Of a stretch of DNA of 64,000 bases, positions 30,597 to 43,303 are shown one piece after another. The stretch comes from Rahnella inusitata. GTDB taxonomy: Bacteria > Pseudomonadota > Gammaproteobacteria > Enterobacterales > Enterobacteriaceae. A program made the position numbers and the translations under genes. Below the pieces are notes generated by a model. The model did not search any database, was not told the DNA's origin, and saw only the letters and a program-made list of their open reading frames with translations. Where the stretch lies: NCBI RefSeq assembly GCF_003263515.1, contig NZ_JYDE01000006.1, positions 124,001 through 188,000 on the forward strand, given 5' to 3'. Within the stretch, counting starts at the first letter, position 1, and each line of letters begins with the position of its first letter.

Positions 30597-33347
30597 TTAC
30601 CTCGGTAAATATGCCACCGCAGCTCGCTTCACATTTTCAATCTCATCAAGCAGTTCGAGCCATTCCGGCTCCAGCGTTTCCACGCTCACGCCCTGACGCA
30701 GTTGCTGTTCGATGTAATAGCAAAGCTGTTTCAGACGCGGGACGCCACTGTAGCTGCAACTGCCGTGCAGTTTGTGGATAAGCGCCAGAATGTCGTTATC
30801 GGTTTCACCGCGCGCAACGGCATCGACGCGTTCGGCAACCTGCGGCAGGAATTCCACCAGCATTTGCAACAGATCCTGCGCCAGTGCGACTTTATTGGCG
30901 GACTGACTCAGTGCCAGCTGCCAGTCGAGCGTGCTGTTCGGCGCGAGATCTTCCTGAGTTTGCAGCGGGGAATCTAACTGATTCTGATGCGAGTAATGGC
31001 GCGACAGCACATTTTTCAGCATGGATTCGTCGATCGGTTTCGCCAGATAATCGTCCATACCGAGTTTCAGCAGCTGTTCACGTTCGCCGCTCAGCGAATG
31101 GGCAGTGACGGCCACCACCGGTGTACTGGTGTGGCGCGCCATCTGATGAATGATTTCGCTGGCGCGGATGCCGTCGATATCCGGCATCTGAATATCCATC
31201 AAAATGATGTCCAGATCGGTGTGGCGGGCGACTTCAATCGCTTCTTCACCGCTGTGGCACAGCACGGTGGTTTCCACCAGTTCTTCGAGCAGCGCGCCAA
31301 TCAGTTTGAGGTTCGCCGGATTATCATCCACGGCCATCGCGGTCAGCGGCAGGCGCGAGGTTTTAGTTTCCTCTGAACCGAGGATCCGAACCACCGGCTG
31401 TTGCTCTTTTAACAGCAATGGCAGCAGACGGATGCTGGACATAGGTTTGATGAGACAGGCCTGTACGCCGCGCCGTTTTAGCTCTTCGGCATCAACCTGG
31501 AACTGGCTTGGCAGCGCCAGCAGAAGATGACGCGTCATGCCCAGCACCCGTTTTAATCTGTCGTCATAATCGGCCAGCGTCTGATCCTGTTTGACCGGAA
31601 TACTGCACAACATCATGTCGTAATAGTTTTCTGGCAATGCGGCCAGCGACGTGCGGTGGGTCACTTCCAGCGGCGTTGCCTGCAAAATTTCCATAGTGGC
31701 TTTCGCCGCCGCCGGGTTGGCTTCGACGTAGGCCAGACGTTTACCTTCAAGCGAGCTCATGGAAACCGGCGTCACATGGCGGTTTTCATTGAGCTCCAGC
31801 GTGACGTGGAACCAGAAAGTCGAACCGCGATTGATCTGGCTGTAGAAGCTGATATCGCCGCCCATTTCCTTCACCAGCCGCTGAGTGATCACCAGTCCCA
31901 AGCCGGTGCCGCCGTGACGGCGAGAAATACTGGCATCGGCCTGACGGAAAGCCTGAAACAGCTGCGACTGCTGCCGCTCGGAAATACCGATGCCGGTGTC
32001 GTGGATCTGCACTTCCAGTTCGACCTGCAAATTATTCTGCGAACGCAGCTCAACATTGATATCAATATTGCCGTTTTCGGTGAACTTAATCGCATTTCCC
32101 AGCAGGCTAGTGACCACTTGCTGCATACGCATCGGATCACCGAGAACATTTTCCGGCACGTTATTGTGAACGTTGAGCGTCAGTTCCAACCCTTTGTCAT
32201 GTGCGGTGTGTGCCAGCAGGATAACCACTTCATCAAGCATTTCATGCAGTGAGAACGGAATGTGCTCCAGCACCAGTTTGCCCGCTTCCAGCTTCGAAAA
32301 GTCCAGCACGTCATTAATGATGGTCAGCAGATTATTGGCTGAGCGCTCAATAGTTTGCAGGTAATCTGCCTGCGTGGGGGACAGTGGCGTTTTAAGGGTC
32401 TGGCGCGTGAAACCAATGACGCCGTTAAGCGGTGTACGCAGTTCGTGTGACATGTTGGCGAGGAATTCGGATTTGATACGCGCCGCTTCCTGCGCGCGTT
32501 TTTTCGCCAGATCCAGCTCGACGTTCTGGATTTCCATCTGTTCCAACGTCTCGCGCAAATCTGACGTGGCCTGATCGATATTTTGCTGTACTTCTTCGTG
32601 GTACGCCGTCAGCGACATCGCCATCGAGTTGATGCCGTTTTTCAGCATGCTCAGTTCGCCGGGCATCGTGCCTTCGACGCGGCTGTCGAGCTGCCCGCGA
32701 CGGATGCGGTCAACGGTGTTCACCATATTGCGGATAGGCCCTGTGACGTCGCGCATCAGCCGATAGGCGAACAGGGTGGCGATGCCCAGACACAGCAGTA
32801 ACAACATGGTGGAAACGAACGCTTCCTGATATTGCGCCAGCCGCACCGAGCTGATATCCAGCTCAATAGCGATATAGCCGAGATTGTGTTCGGGAGAGGT
32901 TCTGAAAGAGGCGTCATCGGCCTCCGTGTGATTCTCTGCCTGAACCGGTGTGCGCAAAATCAGGGAGTCGCCGAGGCGCATCTGCGTCAGTTCGCGGGGA
33001 ATGTCTTTAACGCTTCGAACCTGTAAAGGAGTGTATTCGCGCAGGGAGTTCGAACTGGCAAACAGTTTATTGTCGCCATCAAACACGCTGATGCTGCGGA
33101 CAATGTTGGAATGATTGCGATGCAGTCGGCTGATGAGACGTATCACCGGTTCGCGTTCGCGGAACGTCATCCCGTATTCGCTCGCGACGGCCAGTGGCTC
33201 GATAATGCTGGCTCCGGCGTCGATCAACTGATTCTGTAACTCGTTATATCGGTGCACCACAAAGAAGGTGCTGAGCAGCAAACCGATCATTAATGTCGGT
33301 GCCAGAATCAGGATCATCATCCGTGCGCGAAGGCTATATTTGGTCAT
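30597..33347 (-). CDS. barA: Hybrid sensor histidine kinase BarA
   Basis: BarA senses short-chain carboxylates and phosphorylates UvrY, which drives the CsrB/CsrC small RNAs. The 916-residue tripartite kinase has two transmembrane helices (about 9-31 and 178-196) around a periplasmic sensor, then HAMP (about 197-250). His301 ([12 protein letters not shown]) is the autophosphorylation site. ATPase boxes DTGIGI and GGTGLGL follow. The receiver has Asp718 ([13 protein letters not shown]) and the HPt domain has His861 ([11 protein letters not shown]). The last two numbers equal those of E. coli. It is divergent from rlmD, as in E. coli. Confidence 0.97.
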   Translation of the reverse strand: MTKYSLRARMMILILAPTLMIGLLLSTFFVVHRYNELQNQLIDAGASIIEPLAVASEYGMTFREREPVIRLISRLHRNHSNIVRSISVFDGDNKLFASSNSLREYTPLQVRSVKDIPRELTQMRLGDSLILRTPVQAENHTEADDASFRTSPEHNLGYIAIELDISSVRLAQYQEAFVSTMLLLLCLGIATLFAYRLMRDVTGPIRNMVNTVDRIRRGQLDSRVEGTMPGELSMLKNGINSMAMSLTAYHEEVQQNIDQATSDLRETLEQMEIQNVELDLAKKRAQEAARIKSEFLANMSHELRTPLNGVIGFTRQTLKTPLSPTQADYLQTIERSANNLLTIINDVLDFSKLEAGKLVLEHIPFSLHEMLDEVVILLAHTAHDKGLELTLNVHNNVPENVLGDPMRMQQVVTSLLGNAIKFTENGNIDINVELRSQNNLQVELEVQIHDTGIGISERQQSQLFQAFRQADASISRRHGGTGLGLVITQRLVKEMGGDISFYSQINRGSTFWFHVTLELNENRHVTPVSMSSLEGKRLAYVEANPAAAKATMEILQATPLEVTHRTSLAALPENYYDMMLCSIPVKQDQTLADYDDRLKRVLGMTRHLLLALPSQFQVDAEELKRRGVQACLIKPMSSIRLLPLLLKEQQPVVRILGSEETKTSRLPLTAMAVDDNPANLKLIGALLEELVETTVLCHSGEEAIEVARHTDLDIILMDIQMPDIDGIRASEIIHQMARHTSTPVVAVTAHSLSGEREQLLKLGMDDYLAKPIDESMLKNVLSRHYSHQNQLDSPLQTQEDLAPNSTLDWQLALSQSANKVALAQDLLQMLVEFLPQVAERVDAVARGETDNDILALIHKLHGSCSYSGVPRLKQLCYYIEQQLRQGVSVETLEPEWLELLDEIENVKRAAVAYLPR

Positions 33348-33410
33348 GAGGTTCCAATGTGGGAGAATTACCTAAAGTAAGCTTAATAAACCAGCGTGCA
33401 ATCGACAATA

Positions 33411-34775
33411 ATGGCTCAATTCTACTCTCCGAACCGCCGTGTGACGACCCGGCAAACGATAACTGTGACTGCCACCGACCTTGATGCTTTCGGGCAGGGT
33501 GTTGCACGTCATAACGGCAAAGCCGTGTTTGTCAGTGGCTTATTGCCCGGCGAGCAGGCGGAAGTGATCTTAACAGAAGATAAAAGTAAGTACGCCAAAG
33601 GGCGGCTGAAACGTTTGCTGACCACCAGCGCCGATCGCGTCAAACCGGCCTGTCCGCACTATTCCACCTGCGGCGGTTGCCAGCAACAGCACGCCAGTGA
33701 GGCGTTGCAGCAGCGCAGTAAATCGGCGTCCCTGCTGCGGCTGATTTCCCGTGAAACCGGCATTCAGGCTGATGAACAACCTGTGATTGCCGGTCCGCAA
33801 TACGGTTATCGCCGCCGTGCGCGTCTTGGATTGCAAATTGCCGGCGCTAAGCCGGGGCGTAAACCCGGCAACGGGCCGCTGGTGATGGGATTCCGTCAGG
33901 AAGGTTCGAACGATCTGGTGGCTGTCACCCGCTGTCCGGTGTTGCGCCCTGAGCTCGAGCAACTGCTGGTGCCGGTGCAGGAATGTCTGGCCTCGCTGAC
34001 GGCGGCTAAACGCCTTGGGCATCTGGAAATGGTGCTGGCGGACAGCGGTGCCCTGCTGGTTTTGCGCCATCTGGATCCGCTCAGCGAAGCCGATCGCACC
34101 CGCCTGACGGCGTTTGCGCAAAAGCATCAGTTAACGATTTTTCTGGCACCCGACAGCGATACGCTGGAGCGTTTGTGTGGCGACGTCCCTTTTTATCAGA
34201 TTGATGGCCTGGCGCTGAATTTCGGTCCGCGTGATTTTATTCAGGTTAACGATGCCGTAAACCAGCAAATGGTGGCGCAGGCGCTCGAATGGCTGGCGCT
34301 GACGCCGGAAGACCGCGTGCTGGATTTATTCTGCGGAATGGGAAATTTCACCCTTCCACTGGCAAAAAGAGCTAAGCGGGTTGTCGGAGTTGAAGGTGTT
34401 GCTACACTGGTGGCGAATGGGCAAGATAATGCCCGGATTAACGGATTAGAAAATGCGTCATTCTTCCACGAAAATCTGGAGGACGACGTCAGTCAGCAAC
34501 CCTGGGCAGCGCAAGGCTTCAATAAAGTTTTGCTCGATCCTGCGCGGGGCGGTGCGGCCGGCGTGATGGCGCATATTGTTAAGCTTGCCCCGCAGCGCGT
34601 GGTGTATGTGTCCTGCAATCCCACGACATTGGCTCGGGACAGTAAAATTTTGTTGGAGGCGGGTTATCGGTTGGCTCAGGTTCGTATGCTGGATATGTTT
34701 CCGCACACCGGGCACCTTGAATCGATGGCTCTGTTTATCAACCCATCTGACACCGGGGTTGTGTCAGACACGTAG
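33411..34775 (+). CDS. rlmD: 23S rRNA (uracil1939-C5)-methyltransferase
   Basis: RlmD methylates U1939 of 23S rRNA using SAM. The 454-residue protein has an N-terminal TRAM domain, then the 4Fe-4S cysteines ([16 protein letters not shown], near residue 80). The SAM-binding motif is [15 protein letters not shown] near residue 304, and the catalytic cysteine is in [13 protein letters not shown]. It is about 20 residues longer than the E. coli enzyme, with a Gly/Lys/Pro-rich insert ([12 protein letters not shown]) near residue 145. I start it at [10 protein letters not shown], where the family begins. relA follows after 9 bases. Confidence 0.96.
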   Translation: MAQFYSPNRRVTTRQTITVTATDLDAFGQGVARHNGKAVFVSGLLPGEQAEVILTEDKSKYAKGRLKRLLTTSADRVKPACPHYSTCGGCQQQHASEALQQRSKSASLLRLISRETGIQADEQPVIAGPQYGYRRRARLGLQIAGAKPGRKPGNGPLVMGFRQEGSNDLVAVTRCPVLRPELEQLLVPVQECLASLTAAKRLGHLEMVLADSGALLVLRHLDPLSEADRTRLTAFAQKHQLTIFLAPDSDTLERLCGDVPFYQIDGLALNFGPRDFIQVNDAVNQQMVAQALEWLALTPEDRVLDLFCGMGNFTLPLAKRAKRVVGVEGVATLVANGQDNARINGLENASFFHENLEDDVSQQPWAAQGFNKVLLDPARGGAAGVMAHIVKLAPQRVVYVSCNPTTLARDSKILLEAGYRLAQVRMLDMFPHTGHLESMALFINPSDTGVVSDT

Positions 34776-34784
34776 GGAGAGGGT

Positions 34785-37028
34785 ATGGTTGCGGTAAGAA
34801 GTGCACATCTGAACACGGCTGGCGAGTTTGCGCTCGACGACTGGATTAACAGTTTAGGGCTGTCCAGCCAGCAGTCATGTGACCGTTTAGCCGAAACCTG
34901 GCGCTACTGCGAGCAACAAACGCAGGGCCATCAGGACGCGTCGCTTTTACTGTGGCGCGGTCTTGAGATGGTTGAAATCCTCTCGACCCTCAGTATGGAT
35001 AACGACAGTATGCGCGCCGCGCTGCTGTTCCCGCTGGTCGATGACGGCATCATCGATGAAGACACGCTGACCGAGCAGTTTGGTAAAGGTATTACTGATC
35101 TGGTGCACGGCGTGCGCGATATGGATGCCATCCGCCAGCTGAAGGCCACGCACAATGATTCCATGGCGCCGGAGCAGGTGGACAACGTCCGCCGGATGCT
35201 GCTGGCGATGGTGGAAGATTTCCGCTGCGTGGTGCTCAAACTCGCCGAACGTATCGCGCATCTGCGTGAAGTGAAGGACGCGCCGGAAGAAGAGCGCGTT
35301 TTGGCGGCGAAGGAATGTACCAATATTTATGCTCCGCTGGCGAACCGCCTCGGTATCGGCCAGCTCAAATGGGAGCTGGAAGATTTCTGCTTCCGTTATC
35401 TGCATCCTGATGAATATAAACGCATTGCGAAACTGTTGCATGAGCGTCGTATCGACCGTGAACAGTACATCGATGATTTTGTTTCTACTGTCAAAAATGC
35501 GATGGGCGAAGAGGGCATTAAAGTCGATGTCTATGGCCGTCCGAAACATATTTACAGCATCTGGCGCAAGATGCAGAAAAAATCCCTCTCCTTCGACGAA
35601 CTGTTCGACGTGCGCGCCGTGCGTATCGTGGTGGAGCGTCTGCAGGATTGCTACGCGGCGTTAGGGATTGTGCATACTCATTTCCGCCATCTGCCGGATG
35701 AGTTCGACGATTACGTCGCCAACCCGAAACCGAACGGCTATCAGTCGATCCACACCGTGGTGCTCGGGCCGCGCGGTAAAACGCTGGAAGTCCAGATCCG
35801 TACCCGCCAGATGCACGAAGATGCAGAGCTTGGCGTCGCGGCGCACTGGAAATACAAAGAAGGTACCGCCGTGGTCGGTGGCCGCAGCGGTGGCTACGAA
35901 GGTCGCATCGCGTGGCTGCGTAAACTTATCGCGTGGCAGGAAGAAATGGCCGATTCGGGCGAAATGCTCGACGAAGTGCGCAGTCAGGTCTTCGACGACC
36001 GCGTTTACGTGTTTACGCCAAAAGGCGACGTTATCGATTTGCCAACCGGCTCGACGCCGCTCGACTTCGCTTACCACATCCACAGCGATGTCGGTCACCG
36101 CTGTATCGGGGCGAAAATCGGCGGGCGCATTGTGCCGTTTACCTATCAGCTGCAAATGGGCGATCAGATTGAGATCATCACCCAGAAGCACGCAAACCCA
36201 AGCCGTGACTGGCTGAACCCGAGTCTCGGGTATGTCACCACCAGCCGCGGGCGCTCGAAGATCCAGAACTGGTTCCGTAAACAGGATCGCGACAAAAATA
36301 TTATCGCCGGTAAGCAGATCCTCGACGACGAACTCGATCGAATGGATATCAGCATCAAGGATGCCGAAAAACTGCTGCTGCCGCGCTACAACGTCAATTC
36401 GCTCGACGAAGTGTTGGCTGCGATTGGTAACGGCGACATCCGCATCAACCAGATGGTCAACTTCCTGCAATCGCAGCTTAAAAAGCCGAGTGCGGAAGAG
36501 CTGGATAAAGAGGCGATGCGTCAGCTGACGCAGAAAACCACGCCAGCACCGCAACGCAATGGCAGTAAAGACAATGGCCGCGTGGTGGTTGAAGGCGTGG
36601 GCAATCTGATGCACCACATCGCGCGCTGTTGCCAGCCGATACCGGGTGATGAAATCGTCGGTTACATCACGCAGGGCCGGGGGATTTCTATCCACCGGGC
36701 TGATTGCGATCAGCTGGAAGATTTACGCCTGAATGCGCCAGAGCGTGTGGTAGACGCCGTATGGGGTGAAAGCTACTCCAGCGGGTATTCGCTGGTGGTG
36801 CGTGTGGTCGCCAACGACCGCAGCGGCCTGCTGCGCGATATCACCACCATCCTCGCCAACGAGAAGGTCAACGTGCTGGGCGTTGCCAGCCGCAGCGATA
36901 CCAAGCAGCAACTGGCGACCATCGATATGGATATCGAAATTTACAACCCGCAGGTGCTGGGGCGCGTGATCGCCAAGCTGAACCAGCTGCCGGACGTCAT
37001 TGACGCCAAACGCCTGCACGGCAACTGA
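34785..37028 (+). CDS. relA: (p)ppGpp synthetase I RelA
   Basis: RelA makes (p)ppGpp on ribosomes stalled by uncharged tRNA. The 747-residue protein has a degenerate, inactive HD region (about 1-200), the synthetase domain (about 220-350, with PDEFDDYVANPKPNGYQS), the TGS domain (from about 405, VYVFTPKGDVIDLP), the zinc-finger/CC region (HHIARCCQPIPGDE near 605) and a C-terminal ACT domain. GAGAGGG precedes the ATG. In E. coli mazEF follows relA; here an unrelated gene on the other strand takes that place. Confidence 0.97.
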   Translation: MVAVRSAHLNTAGEFALDDWINSLGLSSQQSCDRLAETWRYCEQQTQGHQDASLLLWRGLEMVEILSTLSMDNDSMRAALLFPLVDDGIIDEDTLTEQFGKGITDLVHGVRDMDAIRQLKATHNDSMAPEQVDNVRRMLLAMVEDFRCVVLKLAERIAHLREVKDAPEEERVLAAKECTNIYAPLANRLGIGQLKWELEDFCFRYLHPDEYKRIAKLLHERRIDREQYIDDFVSTVKNAMGEEGIKVDVYGRPKHIYSIWRKMQKKSLSFDELFDVRAVRIVVERLQDCYAALGIVHTHFRHLPDEFDDYVANPKPNGYQSIHTVVLGPRGKTLEVQIRTRQMHEDAELGVAAHWKYKEGTAVVGGRSGGYEGRIAWLRKLIAWQEEMADSGEMLDEVRSQVFDDRVYVFTPKGDVIDLPTGSTPLDFAYHIHSDVGHRCIGAKIGGRIVPFTYQLQMGDQIEIITQKHANPSRDWLNPSLGYVTTSRGRSKIQNWFRKQDRDKNIIAGKQILDDELDRMDISIKDAEKLLLPRYNVNSLDEVLAAIGNGDIRINQMVNFLQSQLKKPSAEELDKEAMRQLTQKTTPAPQRNGSKDNGRVVVEGVGNLMHHIARCCQPIPGDEIVGYITQGRGISIHRADCDQLEDLRLNAPERVVDAVWGESYSSGYSLVVRVVANDRSGLLRDITTILANEKVNVLGVASRSDTKQQLATIDMDIEIYNPQVLGRVIAKLNQLPDVIDAKRLHGN

Positions 37029-37041
37029 TTTTGTGATGGGT

Positions 37042-37073
37042 TTTTTAGTGAGGGGGAGCCCCCTCACTAAAAA
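37042..37073. repeat. Perfect palindrome after relA, T-run first
   Basis: A 15-bp perfect inverted repeat with a 2-base centre lies between the convergent relA and the unknown gene. The half-sequence is TTTTTAGTGAGGGGG. On both strands the T-run is on the 5' side and the A-run on the 3' side, the reverse of an intrinsic terminator, so it is not a classic terminator although it would fold very stably. Confidence 0.8.
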
Positions 37074-37085
37074 TTATTTCAATAA

Positions 37086-37835
37086 TCAGACCTCTGTGAG
37101 GTCATAGGCGATTAAGTTATAGAGCTGACTATATCTTTCCACATCATTATCAGTACCGGAATACTTAATTTCGATATCAATGCTTAATATAGTATCAGGC
37201 ATAATGATATGCGTACCTTCTTGTGGTGCTTCAAGCACGACAGTGCCTTCAGTACCATTTGCCAAAACTGTCACCCATAATGTTTGTGGATTAACTATTT
37301 CTGAACCGGCGGGTAAATTATCAAATGCTACCAGCCAGTTGGAAATATTTGTTTTTGCTGAGGTTAAATTAATACGGTAGCTATATATCCACTGTTGTGT
37401 TTCCCAGTCCTGCCAGGAACCTCTTTTTTCATAACTTACAGTGATTGGCTTTATCTCTGCACCAGTATTAATCAGTAAAGGACATGATGAACCTGGAACA
37501 TTTTCAGAGCTATAATAAGTTAAACTCCCGCCAGACAGTACCGTGTTGTCCGGAGCATCTGCATCAACTGACAGTGTGATGCTTCTGTTTGCATTCCACC
37601 CACCCCCATTTGTATTAATGATGTTTGACGATAATCCGTCCTCTGCGATGACAACTTTAGAAGGAGAATATACAGACATTGCTAATATATGGCAGTGCTT
37701 GGGTGCTATAGCATGAATTCTTGAGCCTGGGCTGTCTATTCCTGTGGAAACAAAGGTGAAGGGAACAATTACCGTATCGCCAGGGGAAACAATAGGCGTC
37801 CCATTTTGGTAAAGGTTGATATCTTGAAATGACAT
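37086..37835 (-). CDS. Hypothetical protein, beta-rich, AT-rich gene between relA and mazG
   Basis: I do not recognise this 249-residue protein. It has no signal peptide, no membrane segment and only two cysteines (about residues 48 and 118). It is rich in Ser, Thr, Asn, Val and Ile with alternating hydrophobic residues, which suggests beta-sandwich structure. The C-terminal half (ISNWLVAFDNLPAGSEIVNP, then IIMPDTILSIDIEIKYSGT) loosely resembles carbohydrate-binding modules of the CBM2 type; this is a weak, by-eye likeness. GAGGAAG lies 5 bases before the ATG, so it is a real gene. Base composition is far lower in G+C than its neighbours (for example 19 of 60 bases at 37141-37200 against 41 of 60 at 36781-36840), which suggests recent transfer. 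It occupies the place of mazEF in E. coli. Confidence 0.75.
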   Translation of the reverse strand: MSFQDINLYQNGTPIVSPGDTVIVPFTFVSTGIDSPGSRIHAIAPKHCHILAMSVYSPSKVVIAEDGLSSNIINTNGGGWNANRSITLSVDADAPDNTVLSGGSLTYYSSENVPGSSCPLLINTGAEIKPITVSYEKRGSWQDWETQQWIYSYRINLTSAKTNISNWLVAFDNLPAGSEIVNPQTLWVTVLANGTEGTVVLEAPQEGTHIIMPDTILSIDIEIKYSGTDNDVERYSQLYNLIAYDLTEV

Positions 37836-37901
37836 AATAACTTCCTCATGTTTAGGTTGTTGCCAACAAATAATTAGTGGTTCCTTGAAATAATATCAAT
37901 T

Positions 37902-37924
37902 AAAAAAATCACTTTGATTTTTTT
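37902..37924. repeat. AT-rich palindrome between the unknown gene and mazG
   Basis: AAAAAAATCA and TGATTTTTTT are perfect 10-bp arms around CTT. The element lies in an AT-rich gap between the divergent unknown gene and mazG. It could be an operator or a weak bidirectional stop signal. Confidence 0.55.
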
Positions 37925-38032
37925 ATGATGTCATTATGAATTTTTTATAGTGAATGTTTTAATTTTTATTTCGGATTATTATCTGTTATATAGAGTAAAT
38001 ACTTTAATGATAAAAGTGAGATGTGCTTTTGT

Positions 38033-38836
38033 ATGAACAATAATCTGGATCGGCTTCTGGCTATTATGAAAACCCTGCGTGATCCGCAAGCCGGTTGTCC
38101 GTGGGATAAAGAACAAACCTTCGAGACCATCGCGCCGTACACGCTGGAAGAAACCTATGAAGTGCTGGATGCCATTGCGCGTAAAGATTACGACGACGTG
38201 CGCGATGAGCTGGGCGATCTGCTCTTTCAGGTGGTGTTTTACGCGCAAATGGGCAGCGAGCAGGGGCTGTTTGGCTTCGACGATATCTGCAATGCGATTT
38301 CGGATAAGCTTGAACGTCGCCATCCGCAAATTTTCGGCGATGAAGCGGCGTGGTCAAAAGACGCCAGTAGCAAAGACGTGCTGGTGAAATGGGAAGCGCG
38401 CAAGGCGCAGGAGCGGGCGGAGAAATCCCTGCATTCGGCGCTCGATGACATCCCCTCCGCACTGCCTGCGCTGATGAAAGCGCACAAAATTCAGAAGCGT
38501 TGCTCAAACGTCGGTTTCGACTGGACTACGCTCGGGCCGGTGCTCGATAAAGTCTATGAAGAGATCGATGAAGTGATGTTTGAAGCGCGTCAGGCGGTGA
38601 TTGACGAAGAAAAGCTCGGCGAAGAAATTGGCGATCTGCTGTTCGCGACGGTCAATCTTTCCCGTCATCTGGGGCACAAAGCAGAAGATGCACTGCAGGC
38701 CGCGAACCGTAAATTCGAGCGCCGTTTCCGTCATGTGGAAAGCATTATCCGTGAGCAGGGGCTGAGTATGGAAGACGCCACCCTGGATCAGATGGAAGCC
38801 GCGTGGCAGCAGGTAAAGAAGAGCGAGAAGCCGTAA
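38033..38836 (+). CDS. mazG: Nucleoside triphosphate pyrophosphohydrolase MazG
   Basis: MazG hydrolyses NTPs and dNTPs to monophosphates and helps lower ppGpp under stress. The 267-residue protein has two MazG domains. The first has EETYEVLDAIA with DELGDLLFQVVFYA (about 28-70), the second EEIDEVMFEAR with EEIGDLLFATVN (about 175-215), giving the EExxE and ExxD metal ligands. I start it at MNNNLDRLL as in homologues; an ATG four codons upstream is possible, and neither has an ideal ribosome site. Its usual neighbours mazEF are absent. Confidence 0.93.
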   Translation: MNNNLDRLLAIMKTLRDPQAGCPWDKEQTFETIAPYTLEETYEVLDAIARKDYDDVRDELGDLLFQVVFYAQMGSEQGLFGFDDICNAISDKLERRHPQIFGDEAAWSKDASSKDVLVKWEARKAQERAEKSLHSALDDIPSALPALMKAHKIQKRCSNVGFDWTTLGPVLDKVYEEIDEVMFEARQAVIDEEKLGEEIGDLLFATVNLSRHLGHKAEDALQAANRKFERRFRHVESIIREQGLSMEDATLDQMEAAWQQVKKSEKP

Positions 38837-40823
<1,987 letters not shown>

Positions 40824-40880
40824 AATACCGGGGAAGTGGTTCGGGACAGACTGTCTGGAATCGCTTTTCCGAAGCTTTAG

Positions 40881-42209
<1,329 letters not shown>

Positions 42210-42233
42210 TTACTGCCCCGCAACACTTTCTTG

Positions 42234-42259
42234 AAAAACCCGCTTCGGCGGGTTTTTTT
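42234..42259 (+). terminator. Terminator after eno
   Basis: A-run, 5-bp stem CCCGC/GCGGG closed by a TTCG tetraloop, and seven T residues. It can also act on the convergent rpiR-type gene. Confidence 0.92.
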
Positions 42260-42298
42260 ATGTCTGCAAATTATGGAAATGTGCGGAAAACCTTCGGG

Positions 42299-43138
42299 TT
42301 ACAGCAACAGAGAAAGCGTGGCGCTCGCACTATGTTCGCTGGCCTGCAGATAATCAGGGGAAAGCGTTAACAGCTGATTGATCAGTAATTCTACCAGTAA
42401 CATCCCACCGACTTTTGACGTCAGTAATCCCGCTGTCAGCGGGCCTTCCGGTTTGGCGGCGACCAGTAAAATATCCGCCAGTGAAGAAAGCGGGCTGCGC
42501 AGCGTATTACTGATGCCGATGACAGTGGTGCCCTGACGCTTCGCCAGTTCTGCCGCGTGCAGCACATCTTTGGTGGAGCCTGAGCTGGAAATCACCACCA
42601 CAATATCCCGGCTGTCCAGACTCACAGCGTTCATTGCCCCACGATGCATATCGGCAAAACATTGCGACGCTTTGCCCAGACGCAGCAGCTTGTAGCCCAG
42701 GTAATCGGCCACAATGGCGCTGGCGGCGACGCCATAGACCTGCACGGAACGCGCGTTATGAATGTGCAAGGCCGCATCTGCCAGCACCTGACGATCGAGC
42801 AGTTTACCGGTATCGCGCAGGGAGGCGATGCTGTCTTCGATCAGCGTCTGAACGTCGTCATTCCCTTCGGCGGCCTGATGTGCCGGGTTCTGACGCGTCT
42901 CAAGCGCGAGCCCCATTTTGAACTCGGTAAAACCTTTGCAACCCAGCTGGCGGCAAAGCCGCGTGACGCTGGCCTCGCTGGTGTCACTTTCACGCGCCAG
43001 TTCAGTGATGGTCAGGTAAAGCACGCGCTGCGGCTGTTCCAGCACAAAACTGCCCAGCTTATGCAGCGTCGGGCTGTAATTCTCCAGCCCCTGACGCATT
43101 CGCAGTAATAGCGTGCCTGTTTCCTTGGTCTGACTCAC
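42299..43138 (-). CDS. RpiR/MurR-family transcriptional regulator with SIS domain
   Basis: The 279-residue protein has an N-terminal RpiR helix-turn-helix domain (about 1-80, with ITELARESDTSEASVTRLCR) and a C-terminal SIS sugar-phosphate domain (about 120-260, with DIVVVISSSGSTKDVLHAAEL). The start is GTG, with AGGAG 6 bases upstream. It is divergent from a PTS permease and nanE, so it is likely to control them in response to ManNAc-6-phosphate or GlcNAc-6-phosphate. That ligand is inference from neighbours. Confidence 0.88.
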   Translation of the reverse strand: MSQTKETGTLLLRMRQGLENYSPTLHKLGSFVLEQPQRVLYLTITELARESDTSEASVTRLCRQLGCKGFTEFKMGLALETRQNPAHQAAEGNDDVQTLIEDSIASLRDTGKLLDRQVLADAALHIHNARSVQVYGVAASAIVADYLGYKLLRLGKASQCFADMHRGAMNAVSLDSRDIVVVISSSGSTKDVLHAAELAKRQGTTVIGISNTLRSPLSSLADILLVAAKPEGPLTAGLLTSKVGGMLLVELLINQLLTLSPDYLQASEHSASATLSLLL

Positions 43139-43303
43139 TCGGCTCTCCTAAGAATAATTGACCTCCCTAGTTTGGCTGATGTGACGCAGTTAACGCCAGA
43201 AGAATTCCGTATGGATAACGCGGTGCAATTGGTAGTAATTATTATTTTATTTATATAGTGTGGTAAAAATAATTATCACAACAACACAACGCGGAGTCAT
43301 CTC

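Noticed and set aside
35661-36695. Open frame of 344 codons antisense to relA
   Set aside because: Shadow of relA with His/Arg-rich composition typical of complementary-strand frames.
37042-37073. Palindrome as an ordinary relA terminator
   Set aside because: The T-run precedes and the A-run follows the stem on both strands, opposite to an intrinsic terminator.
43228-43280. Imperfect AT-rich symmetry upstream of the PTS gene as an RpiR operator
   Set aside because: The arms match only loosely and the tract is so AT-rich that chance symmetry is likely; not listed as a feature.
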